In this document: positions 36,101 through 43,319 of the stretch, one piece after another
Layout: each line of letters begins with the position of its first letter
Position numbering within the stretch: position 1 is the first letter of the stretch
NCBI GenBank assembly: GCA_031763025.1
Contig: JASSKH010000006.1
Location: forward strand, 3,824,958 to 3,888,957
Reading direction: 5' to 3'
DNA length: 64,000 nucleotides
Source: Macrocystis pyrifera
Taxonomy: Eukaryota > Sar > Phaeophyceae > Laminariales > Laminariaceae
Made by a program: the position numbers and the translations under genes
The notes under the pieces: generated by a model
Told to the model about the DNA's origin: nothing
The model's database searches: none
The model's input: only the letters and a program-made list of their open reading frames with translations

Positions 36101-37742
36101 ATTAGGACCGTAATTGTAGTACTTGTGGCTCATCAAGTATACCAGGTAAATAACTGTTACGGGAGACCATAGTTAATAGGACCTACGGTACTCACAAAAA
36201 CCTATATATTTACCTATTTTTAAGGACAATATTTGGTCCTATTTACTATGCCCCCCCCCGTAACACGATGTTCCCGGGTAGTACCAGTGTCGATATTGAT
36301 AGTATATATACATCCATCAAGGTCGTGGCTAACGGTGACATCGCGTGTCATTCGCGCGGCGCGTGCAGGGACGCATCGGAGAGCTCCTCGCCTTCGAAGC
36401 CCTCGCGGCCGTACCCAGGATCTCCATGTGCTCCTTCGACGTTCAGGTACACGCTGGCATGCGGTGGGATGATGGGGTTGTTGTTGTTGATGTTGGCTTT
36501 TTTTATTGGTGATGATTTTGGCGACGGTGGGGGAGGGGTGCTGGTATTGTTGGTGCTAATTGTGGTGATGGTGAGTTGCCGTGGGAGACCAATTATTACG
36601 GGGGGCTATAGTAAATAGGACCAAATATTATTAGTAAAAATAAGTATATACACAGGTTTTTGTCTTGATCGTAGGTCCTGTTTACTATGGTCCCCCGTAA
36701 TAGTGCTGCTGGTGGGTATGGTTCGATTTGTTTATTTTACTCTGTGCTCCCCCCCAGCTGCTCCCGGAAACCGCATTCCGTTCTGTCCTTTCATTTACCG
36801 GAATTACGTTCTCGCCCCTAATATATGCCAAGCTTGTGTTCATGGTTGCTATTGTTGTCTTGTTGCGTGTTTTATATTATCCAGGATATCGCGCTATTCT
36901 TGCCCACCATGGTTGGCCCGGCGGAAGGGTTGGGGGGGGGGCCTGTTTTCTTGGCTTTTCACGTGAACTGCCCGAACCGGTACCTATCGGAGGAAAGCAT
37001 CAACACTGCCCGCCAGGACCTGGGCTCTTCACCCGCGTACATCCTCGGCAGGATCATCCTGGTCGAGCAGCACGTGGCGACCGAGGTAGGAACCCGCGTG
37101 GACTACATGGGCTTGGGATAGGAAGAGGGGAGGGGGGGGACTGGTTAGAGATGAGACAGGAAGGGGAGGGGGGGGACTGGGAGGGGGAGGCGACGACAAA
37201 GATGACGAGCCTCTGAGGGAAACGTTGAAACTAAAACAAAGATGGACCACGAAGAAAGAAGAGACACCCGGCATATGTTCCCAAGAGGTTGTCGTTCGCT
37301 CGCTCGTCATTTTTGCCCAGCCGCTCTGTGTAGTATATCATGTATATATATTGAGAGAGACCCGCTCGTGTGTGTATTTTAGGCGCCTTTCTCTCGTCCG
37401 CGCAGTTTCTAATAAAGTTGCACGTACAAATACGTCAGCTGTGGGTACGACCGATCGAATGTTTGAAACTCAACTTTTTTTCTTGATTTTGCGGCGGAAT
37501 ACACGTTGGACCCTGCGTGGCTTCGTCGCTTTTCGTTCTCGCTCTCTTGTTGCTCTGGTTTTGCCGAATTGGTTTCAGACATCATGTATACCAGCTATGC
37601 ATATATACGTACGTGTTTTTTGTTTGTTTTTTTAAGAATTTCGTTTTGGTTTGTGCGTTTCGTTCTGGCGCAGGAGCCCAACCCGTACAACGTGGCCAGC
37701 AAGACCGTCTACTACGTGTTGACAGCGGCAAATGTTTGCTAG
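14363..37742 (+). CDS. ATG11: ATG11/FIP200-type autophagy scaffold, whole gene
   Basis: Proteins of this family scaffold the Atg1/ULK kinase complex at the phagophore, and their C-terminal claw binds selective-autophagy receptors. Proposed exons are 14363-14532, 21410-22058, 22737-22856, 23168-23290, 25256-25852, 27384-27546, 27761-27870, 28308-28442, 29745-29840, 30591-30713, an unresolved block within 31074-33424, 36369-36446, 36885-37085 and 37674-37742. All listed junctions are GT-AG and keep frame, mostly in phase 0. The N-terminus resembles the family's ubiquitin-like domain (VPQENQILLC), the middle has the YERGSMLAFNRGQAYF and AYDAFILEVLRRRRYHE blocks, and the end has a claw (DIALFLPT, FHVNCPNRYLSEESI, YILGRI). 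The protein would be up to about 1,650 residues, somewhat longer than plant ATG11, because of Ala/Gly-rich inserts. The assignment rests on remembered family sequences, not a search. Confidence 0.88.
17791..17880. mobile_element. MITE family A, copy 2 (short subtype)
   Basis: The 90-bp copy has ends tattacgggggtccatggtt and aactatggacccccgtaata. It lacks about 20 central bases relative to the longer copies and belongs to the GTCCATAGTTAAT subtype. Confidence 0.9.
18940..19505. repeat. Inverted TTTGTCCCC repeats flanking a MITE
   Basis: The left segment at 18945-18995 (gcaaactgcagtgccggttc, gggggacaaaccactcaaa) reappears inverted at 19442-19505 (gagtggtttgtccccgaaag, ctgctgcagtttgcccgcaa). 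MITE copy 3 abuts the right segment. Related sequence occurs beside MITEs at 40460 and 40775. Confidence 0.6.
19333..19441. mobile_element. MITE family A, copy 3
   Basis: The ends attaccgggggccgtagtaa and cttactatggtcccccgtaa are inverted around the typical AT-rich centre with aatatataggtttttgtg. It lies in ATG11 intron 1. Confidence 0.9.
21111..21179 (+). repeat. Poly(C)-ending repeat, partial copy
   Basis: Only the 3' part is present: gggatgggaggatctgtagt, catacgactactgccatgca and gagtacatcc followed by C-rich sequence. It is more diverged than the other copies. Confidence 0.5.
21229..21337. mobile_element. MITE family A, copy 4
   Basis: The inverted ends tattacgggggatcatatta and ttactatggtcccctgtaat lie 72 bp before exon 2 of the ATG11-like gene, next to its pyrimidine tract. 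Confidence 0.88.
21410..22058 (+). CDS. ATG11: ATG11-like exon 2: rest of ubiquitin-like domain plus poly-Ala linker
   Basis: The acceptor ccccgcag|A completes Arg57, after which the protein reads LTGVPQENQILLCGGPPYKP (58-77). This matches the part of the family ubiquitin-like domain that follows its helix. The last strand, VYLFDWRTL (149-157), is separated from this by about 70 residues rich in Thr, Asn, Gly and Ala that end in a basic NKKRK cluster. An uninterrupted alanine run of roughly 25 residues follows, coded by mixed GCN codons. The exon ends at GCG|GTAAGA in phase 0. The antisense strand is also open here, but only as a shadow of the repetitive codons. Confidence 0.82.
22502..22639 (+). 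repeat. Poly(C)-ending SINE-like repeat, 5'-truncated
   Basis: It matches the 23319 copy from gtgcaagcaatatctgcctg onward with few differences, including gcattgtagggatgcgaggg and catgcatgagatcgagtaca, and ends in a C run. The 5' 80 bp are missing. It lies in the intron before exon 3. Confidence 0.8.
22737..22856 (+). CDS. ATG11: ATG11-like exon 3
   Basis: Forty codons in phase 0 read TIANYERGSMLAFNRGQAYF and continue through a SAKRLDGGLACVDRMQNQ block. Plant ATG11 has a corresponding YERQFRYHYHRGxAIY segment followed by a helix with the same spacing. The acceptor is cgtcgccccag and the donor CAG|GTGGGC. Confidence 0.85.
23168..23290 (+). CDS. ATG11: ATG11-like exon 4
   Basis: Forty-one phase-0 codons encode a helical stretch with EALDAAISNSLDHWEPLQRG and ALKERLQEQAVRHEGML, matching the plant ATG11 segment ERALEIARCNLDHFY in position and pattern. 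The acceptor follows a T13 tract. The donor CAG|GTAAG is followed at once by a long poly(C) run and a poly(C)-ending repeat. Confidence 0.85.
23319..23532 (+). repeat. Poly(C)-ending SINE-like repeat, long copy
   Basis: It starts aaagcggttcttggtaggat and ends gagtacacc plus 15 or so C. It is preceded by a 23-bp poly(C) tract that begins immediately after the exon 4 donor. No clear pol III boxes were seen. Confidence 0.8.
24001..24066 (+). repeat. Copy of the end of the 51-59 kb foldback
   Basis: The segment tacaaggttccccttcgaga and the following aagtcccttgcgtgtcgtaa resemble 51408-51475 and, inverted, 59090-59160. This shows that the terminal sequence is dispersed. Confidence 0.45.
24927..25015. 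repeat. Poly(C) tract of about 80 bases
   Basis: Nearly pure C in an intron of the ATG11-like gene, followed by 200 bases of CT-rich sequence up to the exon 5 acceptor. Confidence 0.95.
25256..25852 (+). CDS. ATG11: ATG11-like exon 5 with Gly-rich insert
   Basis: The exon opens with TFEMDVATLGAIPLHPALP and closes with VEREKKLLESCRTSQRRF and AEAVAKKYAAIKR. These correspond to the plant blocks LEKLRSCKLHPSLQ and EENLRKLAEDCNSSHRQF. Between them lies an insert of about 120 residues dominated by poly-Gly (GGT codons, 25350-25510) and Ser/Pro/Gln-rich sequence. A C/T tract precedes the acceptor cacag and the donor is AGG|GTGAGG. Both ends are phase 0. Confidence 0.83.
26455..26525. repeat. GATCTATCTGTAGAT array
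   Basis: Four to five units of gatctatctgtagat are found in the intron before exon 6. The same unit forms a larger array at 35160-35490 and a fragment at 28741-28775. Confidence 0.75.
27099..27169. repeat. Poly(C) tract of about 70 bases
   Basis: Pure C on the sense strand, then a CT-rich tract with a tccttccgaccctccgtccc repeat up to exon 6. Another C21 run lies at 27019-27041. Confidence 0.95.
27384..27546 (+). CDS. ATG11: ATG11-like exon 6
   Basis: The exon begins GIEEQRGDPVARDVAVKGLL and continues as amphipathic helix to SFSRASKENWT. The acceptor is gccgttttcag and the donor ACAG|GTGCTT, which leaves one base of an Asp codon completed by exon 7. It lies in the predicted helical (ATG17-like) region of the scaffold. 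Confidence 0.78.
27761..27870 (+). CDS. ATG11: ATG11-like exon 7
   Basis: After the split Asp codon the protein reads DKEKQDAIQRMTELTVAQEN and ends MKANDLQVMEAV, a clear amphipathic helix. The acceptor is cgtgagcag and the donor GTG|GTGAGT; an alternative donor three bases earlier would drop one Val. The phase matches both neighbouring exons. Confidence 0.76.
28308..28442 (+). CDS. ATG11: ATG11-like exon 8
   Basis: Forty-five phase-0 codons read AEIARAKAELSSTLRRRLRE, then SKLQTDIGKIQKHQELVGMA. The second part lines up with the plant segment FPVFREAMVRQDDLFADL just ahead of the AYRACLAEVVRR block. The acceptor is ggaacag and the donor AAG|GTTTGT. Confidence 0.82.
29430..29640. repeat. GGGT/GGAT tandem repeats
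   Basis: Simple repeats of gggt, ggat and gaat units lie in the intron before exon 9. His/Pro/Thr ORFs on the reverse strand arise from it. Confidence 0.9.
29745..29840 (+). CDS. ATG11: ATG11-like exon 9
   Basis: Thirty-two phase-0 codons contain LGKVARMPAAYDAFILEVLR followed by RRRYHE, one of the most conserved blocks of the family (plant: VGPAYRACLAEVVRRK). The acceptor is tcttgccag. The donor GAG|GTAACT runs straight into a 12-bp GGTAACTGTAAC tandem array. Confidence 0.87.
29841..30090. repeat. GGTAACTGTAAC tandem array
   Basis: About 20 imperfect 6/12-bp units begin exactly at the exon 9 donor, so the 5' splice site itself (GGTAACTGTAAC) is repeated many times. Confidence 0.95.
30591..30713 (+). 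CDS. ATG11: ATG11-like exon 10
   Basis: Forty-one phase-0 codons include DFEARVVDFSSSMGALRSAE and FREDFRQTHLGNLPPVFME. They correspond to the plant block in which the helix ends KREEFLKTHGPFVPRDVL. The acceptor is gggaacag and the donor GAG|GTGATG. Confidence 0.85.
31074..33424 (+). CDS. ATG11: ATG11-like coiled-coil and low-complexity block, internal splicing unresolved
   Basis: From the acceptor gcgcgcgcag the phase-0 reading starts MAPGLRNAPPAFEPLRSLGS, the expected continuation of exon 10. Another frame is open from here to 32431 and carries a convincing coiled coil, KNEELEAKLEKVLAIEAENS and LVAELADARARLERF, at 31538-31700. A third frame is open to 33282 with Ala/Gly/Ser-rich sequence. 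The last piece, TTRSVDRIKRAAEHVATHLR, returns to the coiled-coil frame and ends at CAT|GTAAGA (33424, phase 0), joining in frame to the claw. At least two small introns, or homopolymer length errors, must lie inside. The long antisense ORFs here are shadows. Confidence 0.6.
33618..34403 (+). other. Unassigned 261-codon ORF inside an ATG11-like intron
   Basis: An open frame runs from the ATG at 33618 to 34403, within the 2.9-kb intron between 33424 and 36369. It includes KTEDKISRSVSNVKNRLFFR and a CAACSRWKKKKRK cluster but no domain I recognise, and part of it overlaps a perfect 13-bp hairpin at 33779-33809. It may be repeat-derived or chance. The sense orientation is the same as the host gene. 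Confidence 0.2.
33779..33809. repeat. Perfect 13-bp stem hairpin
   Basis: AGATCGGCCTGAG, then an A5 loop, then CTCAGGCCGATCT. There is no T tract after it, so a terminator role is not suggested. Confidence 0.9.
35160..35490. repeat. GATCTATCTGTAGAT array, main block
   Basis: About 15-18 units of 15-24 bp built from gatctatctgtagatgat with single-base variants. The frame stays open because units are multiples of three bases, giving an artefactual Asp/Leu/Ser repeat protein. Confidence 0.92.
36157..36264. mobile_element. MITE family A, copy 5
   Basis: Its left end ttacgggagaccatagttaa and right end tttactatgcccccccccgt form an imperfect inverted repeat. It is 105 bp ahead of the first claw exon. 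Confidence 0.88.
36369..36446 (+). CDS. ATG11: ATG11-like claw exon A
   Basis: Twenty-six phase-0 codons read GRIGELLAFEALAAVPRISM and CSFDVQ. In the family this strand leads into the claw domain (plant-like: KIAFTNFQVGD). The acceptor is gcgcgtgcag and the donor CAG|GTACAC. One MITE lies about 100 bp upstream and another about 150 bp downstream, both in introns. Confidence 0.84.
36595..36702. mobile_element. MITE family A, copy 6
   Basis: The ends attacggggggctatagtaa and tttactatggtcccccgtaa are inverted around the standard centre. It lies between the two claw exons. Confidence 0.9.
36885..37085 (+). CDS. ATG11: ATG11-like claw exon B
   Basis: Sixty-seven phase-0 codons begin DIALFLPTMVGPAEG and include VFLAFHVNCPNRYLSEESIN and YILGRIILVEQHVATE. 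This is the clearest family match in the window: plant ATG11 has DLALFLPTR, a CPHFFL or CPHYYL segment and a VLGQVVYIE strand at the same places. The acceptor is atattatccag and the donor GAG|GTAGGA. Receptor binding by the claw is known from FIP200 and is inferred here. Confidence 0.93.
37427..37475 (+). repeat. Family B MITE end fragment
   Basis: The segment aatacgtcagctgtgggtac and the following gatcgaatgtttgaaactca match the left terminus of the 1655-1920 element. No second arm is present. Confidence 0.5.
37674..37742 (+). CDS. ATG11: ATG11-like last exon and stop
   Basis: Twenty-two codons, EPNPYNVASKTVYYVLTAAN then VC and a TAG stop, match the last strand of the family (plant: NPYKLPVGTVYWLVTAE). 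The acceptor is ctggcgcag in phase 0. The chain ends only five residues after the YYVLT strand, so the claw is the true C-terminus. Confidence 0.9.
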   Translation, partial: EPNPYNVASKTVYYVLTAANVC

Positions 37743-38250
37743 CCGAGAGCTGTCGGATGGATGTACGCACGGGGGGTGGCGGAAAGGAGGACGCGACATA
37801 GTAACGCCGCTAGCGTTTGGCAACGGCTGGAAATCGTACCGTGTTCCGCCACCACCACTACTACTGTACCACTTGCCTCCCCCCCCCCTGCGTCATTTTC
37901 CGCCGCCCTGCGCCGGGTGGATGCACGGAAATCGAGCGGGGAATACTGATACCGCCAGCGTTTAGCAACTCCTGGGATCTCCATCACCACCATGACCTCC
38001 CCCGAGCTCTCTATGGGCGCCTGCGTCGAAAGATGTGGGGAGAGGGCGAGGTACGGGGGGAGTACTCATGAATGGGGCTGGGGTTTTAATACTGCCAACG
38101 TTTGACAACTCCCCGGCAACTCCGGCACCATTAGTACCATCAACACCACCACCCACCCACCCGCGGCCTCCTTTTTCACACCTGCTGAAACCCTCTGGGT
38201 TGGAAAAGCTCGTGGTACTCTCTCAGCGGTGTAGGAAATAGGAAGCGCTG
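37743..38250. other. 3' flank of the ATG11-like gene
   Basis: This should hold the 3' UTR. No aataaa signal is seen near the stop, and a degenerate repeated segment (aataccgccagcgtttagcaa-like, at 37800, 37950 and 38090) occurs three times. Confidence 0.35.
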
Positions 38251-38260
38251 CGACTATCAT

Positions 38261-38550
38261 GGCGTGGCGTGGCGTGGCGTGGCGTGGCTTGTCGTCGCGC
38301 GAGCTTAGTTGTTTGCCGCCGGGTTGTCGCGTGGTCGTCACCTGGTGCGGACCCAATCTCTTGCTACGCGTCTGAGTCGGGGTAGCCGGCAAAAATCGGC
38401 TGTATACCAGATACTGGGTACCTGGGTACCTACGTACGTGAATACTTGGGTACCTGGGTACCTGGATACCTGGGTACCTGGATACCTGGGTACCTGGGTA
38501 CCTGGGTACCTGAGTACCTGGGTACCTGGATACCTGTGTACCTGGGTTCA
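38261..38550. repeat. GGCGT and GGTACCTG tandem repeats
   Basis: Five ggcgt units at 38261-38288 are followed at 38406-38550 by about 14 units of ggtacctg or gatacctg. The second array contains many KpnI-like ggtacc palindromes. Confidence 0.92.
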
Positions 38551-38934
38551 CGACAAGAGTCTCGTGTGTTCCCGGACTATTGCTACTATTGCTGTGCAGC
38601 TTGTTATCCGGCTTTTTTAGGCAATGTCTGCGGTAGATTCGGCCTGTACTCTTCACAGTTTTCACAGGGGGGGGGGGGGGGGGGGTGTGAGCGTGGTTAT
38701 GAATCACCCCCGTGTTGAAACATGTAGGCCGTGCTTCAGTTCAGGGTGCTTGCTTGCTTTTGCATTTGTTTACAGAATGCGAAGGCTGGCCCTGAAAGGC
38801 AGAATGGAGTCGCCGTGAACGGTGTTTCCTTCCCTTCGCTAAGCAGCTCGGTAGAACGGGGTGGGTGGGGAAGGGGTTGCAGTTCCCCTCAGCTTCGCCC
38901 GTCGCAAGTGGACGCTCTGTGCCTCATAGGTTTG

Positions 38935-39079
38935 GTTCTTCAGTTCTGTTCTGTTCGGTTCGGTTTTGTTTAGTTCGGTTCGGTTCGATTCGGTTCGGTT
39001 CGGTTCGGTTCGGTTCGGTTCGGTTCGGTTCGGTTCGGTTCGGTTCGGTTCGGTTCGGTTCGGTTCGGTTCGGTTCGGA
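38935..39079. repeat. GGTTC pentanucleotide array
   Basis: About 25 units of ggttc are present, purest at 38991-39079. The ORFs on both strands reading VRFGS or EPNRT repeats are artefacts. Confidence 0.97.
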
Positions 39080-40028
39080 TGTGTTTGTCGTTGTTTTGTG
39101 GTGCTGGTGCCGCAGCCGCCGCCTGCTCGTCCGCGCGCGGCCCACGCCTCCCTGTAAAGTTCTGTGTCCCGTTTTGTCCCGTTGTCGTGGTGCGTGCGTT
39201 TTGTGCTGTTCGCGGTGGTGATTTCGTTTTTTCTGCTCTGCTGGGGAAGGGGGGGGGGGGGGGGGGGGGAGGGGTTCTGGTAGGGATCGTGAGAGATACG
39301 GATTTACAGACGGACATAAAGCGTAACGGTGGTAAATGGATTATTAATCGAATTGTATTTTTGAGGTACGAAATCAGAGAGAGAACGAGGGACTTTATCG
39401 GAGGAAAAAAAGAAAAATAAATAAAAACAACAGGAAGAAATAGTTTTTTTTGAATGAATAAAAATGGAATGCTTCGTACTGAAAGAAAGAGCGAAGCAAC
39501 GAGAGATGTACATACATGGAGGGATTTGAAGTTGGTCAAGCTCGTCCGCAGCAGCAGCAGCAGTGTGTACTGTGGTACTATACACTACCCCGATCGAAAG
39601 CTCCTCATGTCTTGAGTTTTCTACAGGGTTGCGGTTTTCCGGTATAGATACGCGCACGGTTCACAAGCCCACACGAGGCTCTTCTAAACAATCTGCGTGT
39701 TTGGCTGAAGGATCGGCAACAGCTCCTGAATCGATTCGCCTCCATATATGTTGGAAACCTCCTATTTTGATGTTTTTTTGGTGATGGCAGCACAGCAGCT
39801 TCTCCGCTCCTTCCTCGCTCTTCCTCGCCCGGCCGAAACGGATGTCCCTTCTTGCACTTTTTCTTGGCCTGTTGTTTTCCAACGAGCGGCGTGCGGGCCT
39901 GTTCTTCCCCCCGTCGCTCCTCTCCGCTCTTCTCCGCTCCTCTCGTCACGGTCCCTTGCTCGACCCCGACCCCGATCATGACCCAGATCTCCGCCCGTGG
40001 CGGGCCGACGCTGTATTATATTGTTTGT
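39080..40028. other. Unassigned region
   Basis: It contains a G20 run at about 39250 and an AT-rich patch at 39400-39480. The CT-rich 39780-39960 part shows no coding signal that I trust. Confidence 0.35.
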
Positions 40029-40137
40029 ATTACGGGGGGGTACATAGTTAATAGGACCTACGGTATGCATAAAAACCTATATATTTACCTATTTTTACTA
40101 CCAAAATTTGGTCCCGTTAACTATGGACCCCCGTAAT
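40029..40137. mobile_element. MITE family A, copy 7
   Basis: The ends attacgggggggtacatagt and aactatggacccccgtaat are inverted. The centre reads in the opposite orientation to copy 1. Confidence 0.9.
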
Positions 40138-40477
40138 CGCACATTCAGGAAGGTGAGTAGTTGTGTGTTGGTGCAGGCTTGTGCTGTACACGCGCGGTCG
40201 GCTGTTGCTTTTGTAAGATTGTACCAGGTACAGCTGTAGTTGCTTGTTGTTTTTGGCAGTGTTTGCGGAGAGTCTTTTTTTTTTTTTTTTTTCTGATTCA
40301 CCGTGTTTCTACAGTAAGTACATGAAGTGCGGTATCGTGTACTCTCTTTCTCCACACTAAATACAAGTAGTTTGTCTCCAAATACATACGTGGGTGTTGT
40401 TCTACTAAAAAAAAAAGGTTCTAGGAAGGGCTAGCCCGTTTAGTACAACGGCAGTTTCGTTTTGGGGACAAACTACT

Positions 40478-40732
40478 TATTACGGGACACCATGTTCAGC
40501 AGGACCTATCATATACATAAAGACCTGCATATTCCAATATTTTTACTGTTACGGAGGACATATACGACATAAAATACATAAAAACCTGCACCTTCTAATA
40601 TTCTCACTAGTACGGAGGACCGTAGTAAATACCTGGTAGCACCAACGGTACACACAAAAACCTACATATTTGGCTATTTTTACTATTAGTAACAAAATTT
40701 GGTCCCATTTACCATGGTCCCCCGTAGTAATA
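40478..40732. mobile_element. MITE family A, degenerate nested copies
   Basis: Three left-end-like segments (ttacgggacaccatgttca, ttacggaggacatatacgac, gtacggaggaccgtagtaaa) are followed by one right end (accatggtcccccgtagtaa). It looks like insertion into or duplication of an older copy. Confidence 0.75.
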
Positions 40733-40805
40733 AGCGTACTTGGCCCTGATTACTGATTTCCACCGTAATACTAGTTTGTCCCCGAACGGGACTGCGGTTT
40801 GCATT

Positions 40806-40913
40806 ATTACGGGAGTCCATAGTTAATGGGACCTATGGTATAGATAAAAACCTATATATTTACCTATTTTTACTAACAAAATTCGTTCCCGTTAACTATG
40901 GACCCCCGTAATA
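40806..40913. mobile_element. MITE family A, copy 9
   Basis: The ends attacgggagtccatagtta and gttaactatggacccccgta are inverted; it is the TTAA-arm subtype. It abuts a TTTGTCCCCGAACGGGACTGC segment on its left. Confidence 0.9.
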
Positions 40914-41109
40914 AAAGGATCTCACTGTTTGTTTTGGGGACCCAGGTATTCACACATGGCAAGCGTGGCCTTATCGGACTGTCTTGTCAGATCTCGGAAT
41001 CGGTTCGAGTGGTATCGTGGCGGCGTGGGGATCCCTTTGTATCTCCGAGTGCGTTGTATTTCTCGGGCATTTCTCCTTCCCCTCTATTTACCGCAGTCAG
41101 TGCCCGGTG

Positions 41110-41910
41110 GTCCTCATTATTTGGTAAATGAGTGGAAGCTTCCAAAACTTCCACTTGGAAGTCAAGAACTTCTAAACTTTCATTTTTGACTTCCAAATGG
41201 AAGTTTATAACCTCCAAATGGAAGTTTTTGACTTCCGAAGGGAAGTTTTTGACTCCAGATGGAAGTTTTTGACTCCAGATGGAAGTTTTTAACTTCCAAA
41301 TGGAAATTTGCAAAGTGGAGGCAAGTGGAAGCAAAATGGAAGCTTCCACGGCCATCCCCGGTGGAAGCTTTGTCCAGCTTCTACTAAGCTTCCACACACC
41401 TTGATATACTTCCACCTTCTATTGTGGGGGTCCGTACTTAATAGGACCTAAGGTATAAATAAAAACCTACTAACTTTTTTTACTAACAATATATTTGGTC
41501 CTATTTACTATGGTCCCCCGTAATAACACCCACTTCCACTTCACATCAAGGGGTTCCATTCGACTTCCACCTTCTAGGAAACTTCCATCGGCGTCCGCAT
41601 AATCTTCTGTCCACTTCGTTACTCAACCGGAGCTTCCACTTGCTTCCACCTACTCGCAGCCGCTTCCATTCAACTTCCACCACAACTTAGGTTTGGCTTC
41701 CAAAACTTCCATTTTACTTTTCATTTCGACGAAACTCGCATCTGAGTACGCAGAATCTTCTGACCACTCCCATACTCGAGCGCGACCTCCAACTACTGGT
41801 ACGTAATTCCCACGCACTTTCATTAATCTTCCAGTGCCTACAGTTTATCTATTTATCTTCCATTTATCTTCCATTTAACTTCAATGGAAACTTCCACCTA
41901 CGTCCGCAGA
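41110..41910. mobile_element. TTCCA-palindrome element, copy 1
   Basis: It begins with cctcattatttggtaaatga and gtggaagcttcc, then iterates acttccaaatggaagt-type palindromes with 15-30-bp spacing to 41400. It is interrupted by a MITE (41421-41525) and continues as looser cttccac/ttccatt motifs. The far terminus is unclear. Confidence 0.7.
41421..41525. mobile_element. MITE family A, copy 10, inserted in the TTCCA element
   Basis: The ends attgtgggggtccgtactta and tttactatggtcccccgtaa form an inverted repeat. TTCCA-rich sequence lies on both sides, which shows the order of insertion. Confidence 0.88.
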
Positions 41911-41920
41911 CGCTTCCACC

Positions 41921-42503
41921 GTGGTCCTCATTATTTGGCAAATGAGTGGAAGCTTCCAAAACTTCCATTTGGAAGTCAAAAACTTCCAAAACGTCCATTT
42001 TGACTTCCAAATAGAAGTTCATAACTTCCAAATGAAGTTTATAACGTCCAAATGGAATTACTTATATTTGGAAGTAAAACAAGTCCATTTGGAAGTCCAA
42101 CAATTCCGTCTGAAAGTCCAAAACTTCCATTTTCACTTCCAGTTTTGGAAGTGAAAATGAATGTTTTGGAAGTCGGGTATGAGCCTACCACGCGACTTCC
42201 ATTCTCCATTCAACTTCCAAAACCTCCATTTTGACTTCCAAATCGAAGTTTTTGACTTCCATAGTAAAAGTGGAAGTTTTGGAAGATTTGGAAGCCAATG
42301 TGAAAGCTTCCGCCCGACTTCCATTTGACTTCCACAACTCCTTTTTGACTTCCACAACTTCTATTTTGACTTCCACAACTTCCATGAAAGTTTAGAAACT
42401 TCCACTTGGAAGTCAAAATGGAAGTTTTGGAAGTTTTTGACTTCCGAACGGAAGTTTTGAAAGTCGAGTGGAAGCTTCCATCCATTTACCAAAAAATGAG
42501 GCG
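41921..42503. mobile_element. TTCCA-palindrome element, copy 2, with terminal inverted repeats
   Basis: The left end cctcattatttggcaaatga then gtggaagcttcc is matched by the inverted right end ggaagcttccatccatttac then caaaaaatgagg, about 30 bp each. The interior is about 20 iterations of aacttccatttggaagt-like palindromes, with no gene. This is the best-defined copy. Confidence 0.82.
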
Positions 42504-42699
42504 GGACACTCCAGGTTTTTCCCTTGGAGGCGGAGGATGCTCTGTTTATCAGGCAAGCGTCATTTTTTCGTTTTCCCGTCATCTATCTGTTGTCACCCTA
42601 CGAATTATCGAAAAGGGCACGGCGCGGCGGCAGCGGCGGACAGTGAAAACGAGGGACGTGGGCGGGGTGACTTGTGTTGAGCGTGTAAAGATGTTTTAC

Positions 42700-42808
42700 T
42701 ATCACGGGGGACCATAGTAAATAGGACCAAATATTGTCAGTAAAAACAAGTAAATATACAGGTTTTTGTGTGTACCATAGGTCCTGTTTACTATGGTCCC
42801 CCGTAATA
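42700..42808. mobile_element. MITE family A, copy 11
   Basis: The inverted ends tatcacgggggaccatagta and ttactatggtcccccgtaat surround the standard AT-rich centre. Confidence 0.9.
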
Positions 42809-43115
42809 GCGGTTGTGTTCGGCAGAGGTTAACAAGGACAAGGGAGAAGGGCGGTCGACTTTGTTAGGTACGAGTAACGTTCCTGGGTCTCTTTCGTGGC
42901 GCCAAGAAGGGGGGGAGGGGGGCGGTGGGGGGAGGGGGGCGAGTGTGACAGGAGTCCGGGTTGAGCTTCCCGAAGGTAAACGTGGCGGGGTTAAGCGTGA
43001 AGCGACGACGTGTCTACGCGTCTGTCGTTGTTCTGTTGGTTGGATGATTGGTCGATTGGTTGGTTAATTGGTTGATCGTTTGGTTGGCTGGTTCGCCTGA
43101 CGGTTGTTTGTGTAT

Positions 43116-43188
43116 AAGGTCTTAGTCCGTTGGGCTAAAGGTAAAATGTTAACCAATCGCCTACCCAATCTAAGCCTTATAACACTCT
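43116..43188 (-). repeat. tRNA-derived repeat, half copy
   Basis: On the minus strand it reads ggcttagattgggtaggcga, then the A-box-like tttagcccaacggactaaga. It matches the 43387-43450 part of the next entry almost base for base and lacks the B-box half. Confidence 0.55.
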
Positions 43189-43319
43189 CCTCCCCTGGAA
43201 CGGACCGGATATACGGGTCGACGCGTGACACCAACACGCGGTTCCAATTTCTGGGGATCCATAAGTATTTTTTCAGATTCTTGACATGAGGAAATTCACT
43301 GTTCTTTAAAAAGCGACTT

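Larger units (their letters stand above)
33425..36368 (+). other. Intron before the claw exons (2.9 kb)
   Basis: The donor is GTAAGA and the acceptor gcgcgtgcag. It contains a hairpin at 33779-33809, T-rich tracts at 34595-34680, the GATCT array at 35160-35490, an ATTCG microsatellite at 35684-35706 and MITE copy 5. Confidence 0.75.

Noticed and set aside
38755-38920. Further 3' exon of the ATG11-like gene after tttgtttacag
   Set aside because: The claw domain already ends with a stop at 37742 in the position expected for the family; the later acceptor-like site has no required partner.
38924-39539. ORFs with EPNRT or VRFGS repeats
   Set aside because: They are direct translations of the GGTTC pentanucleotide array.
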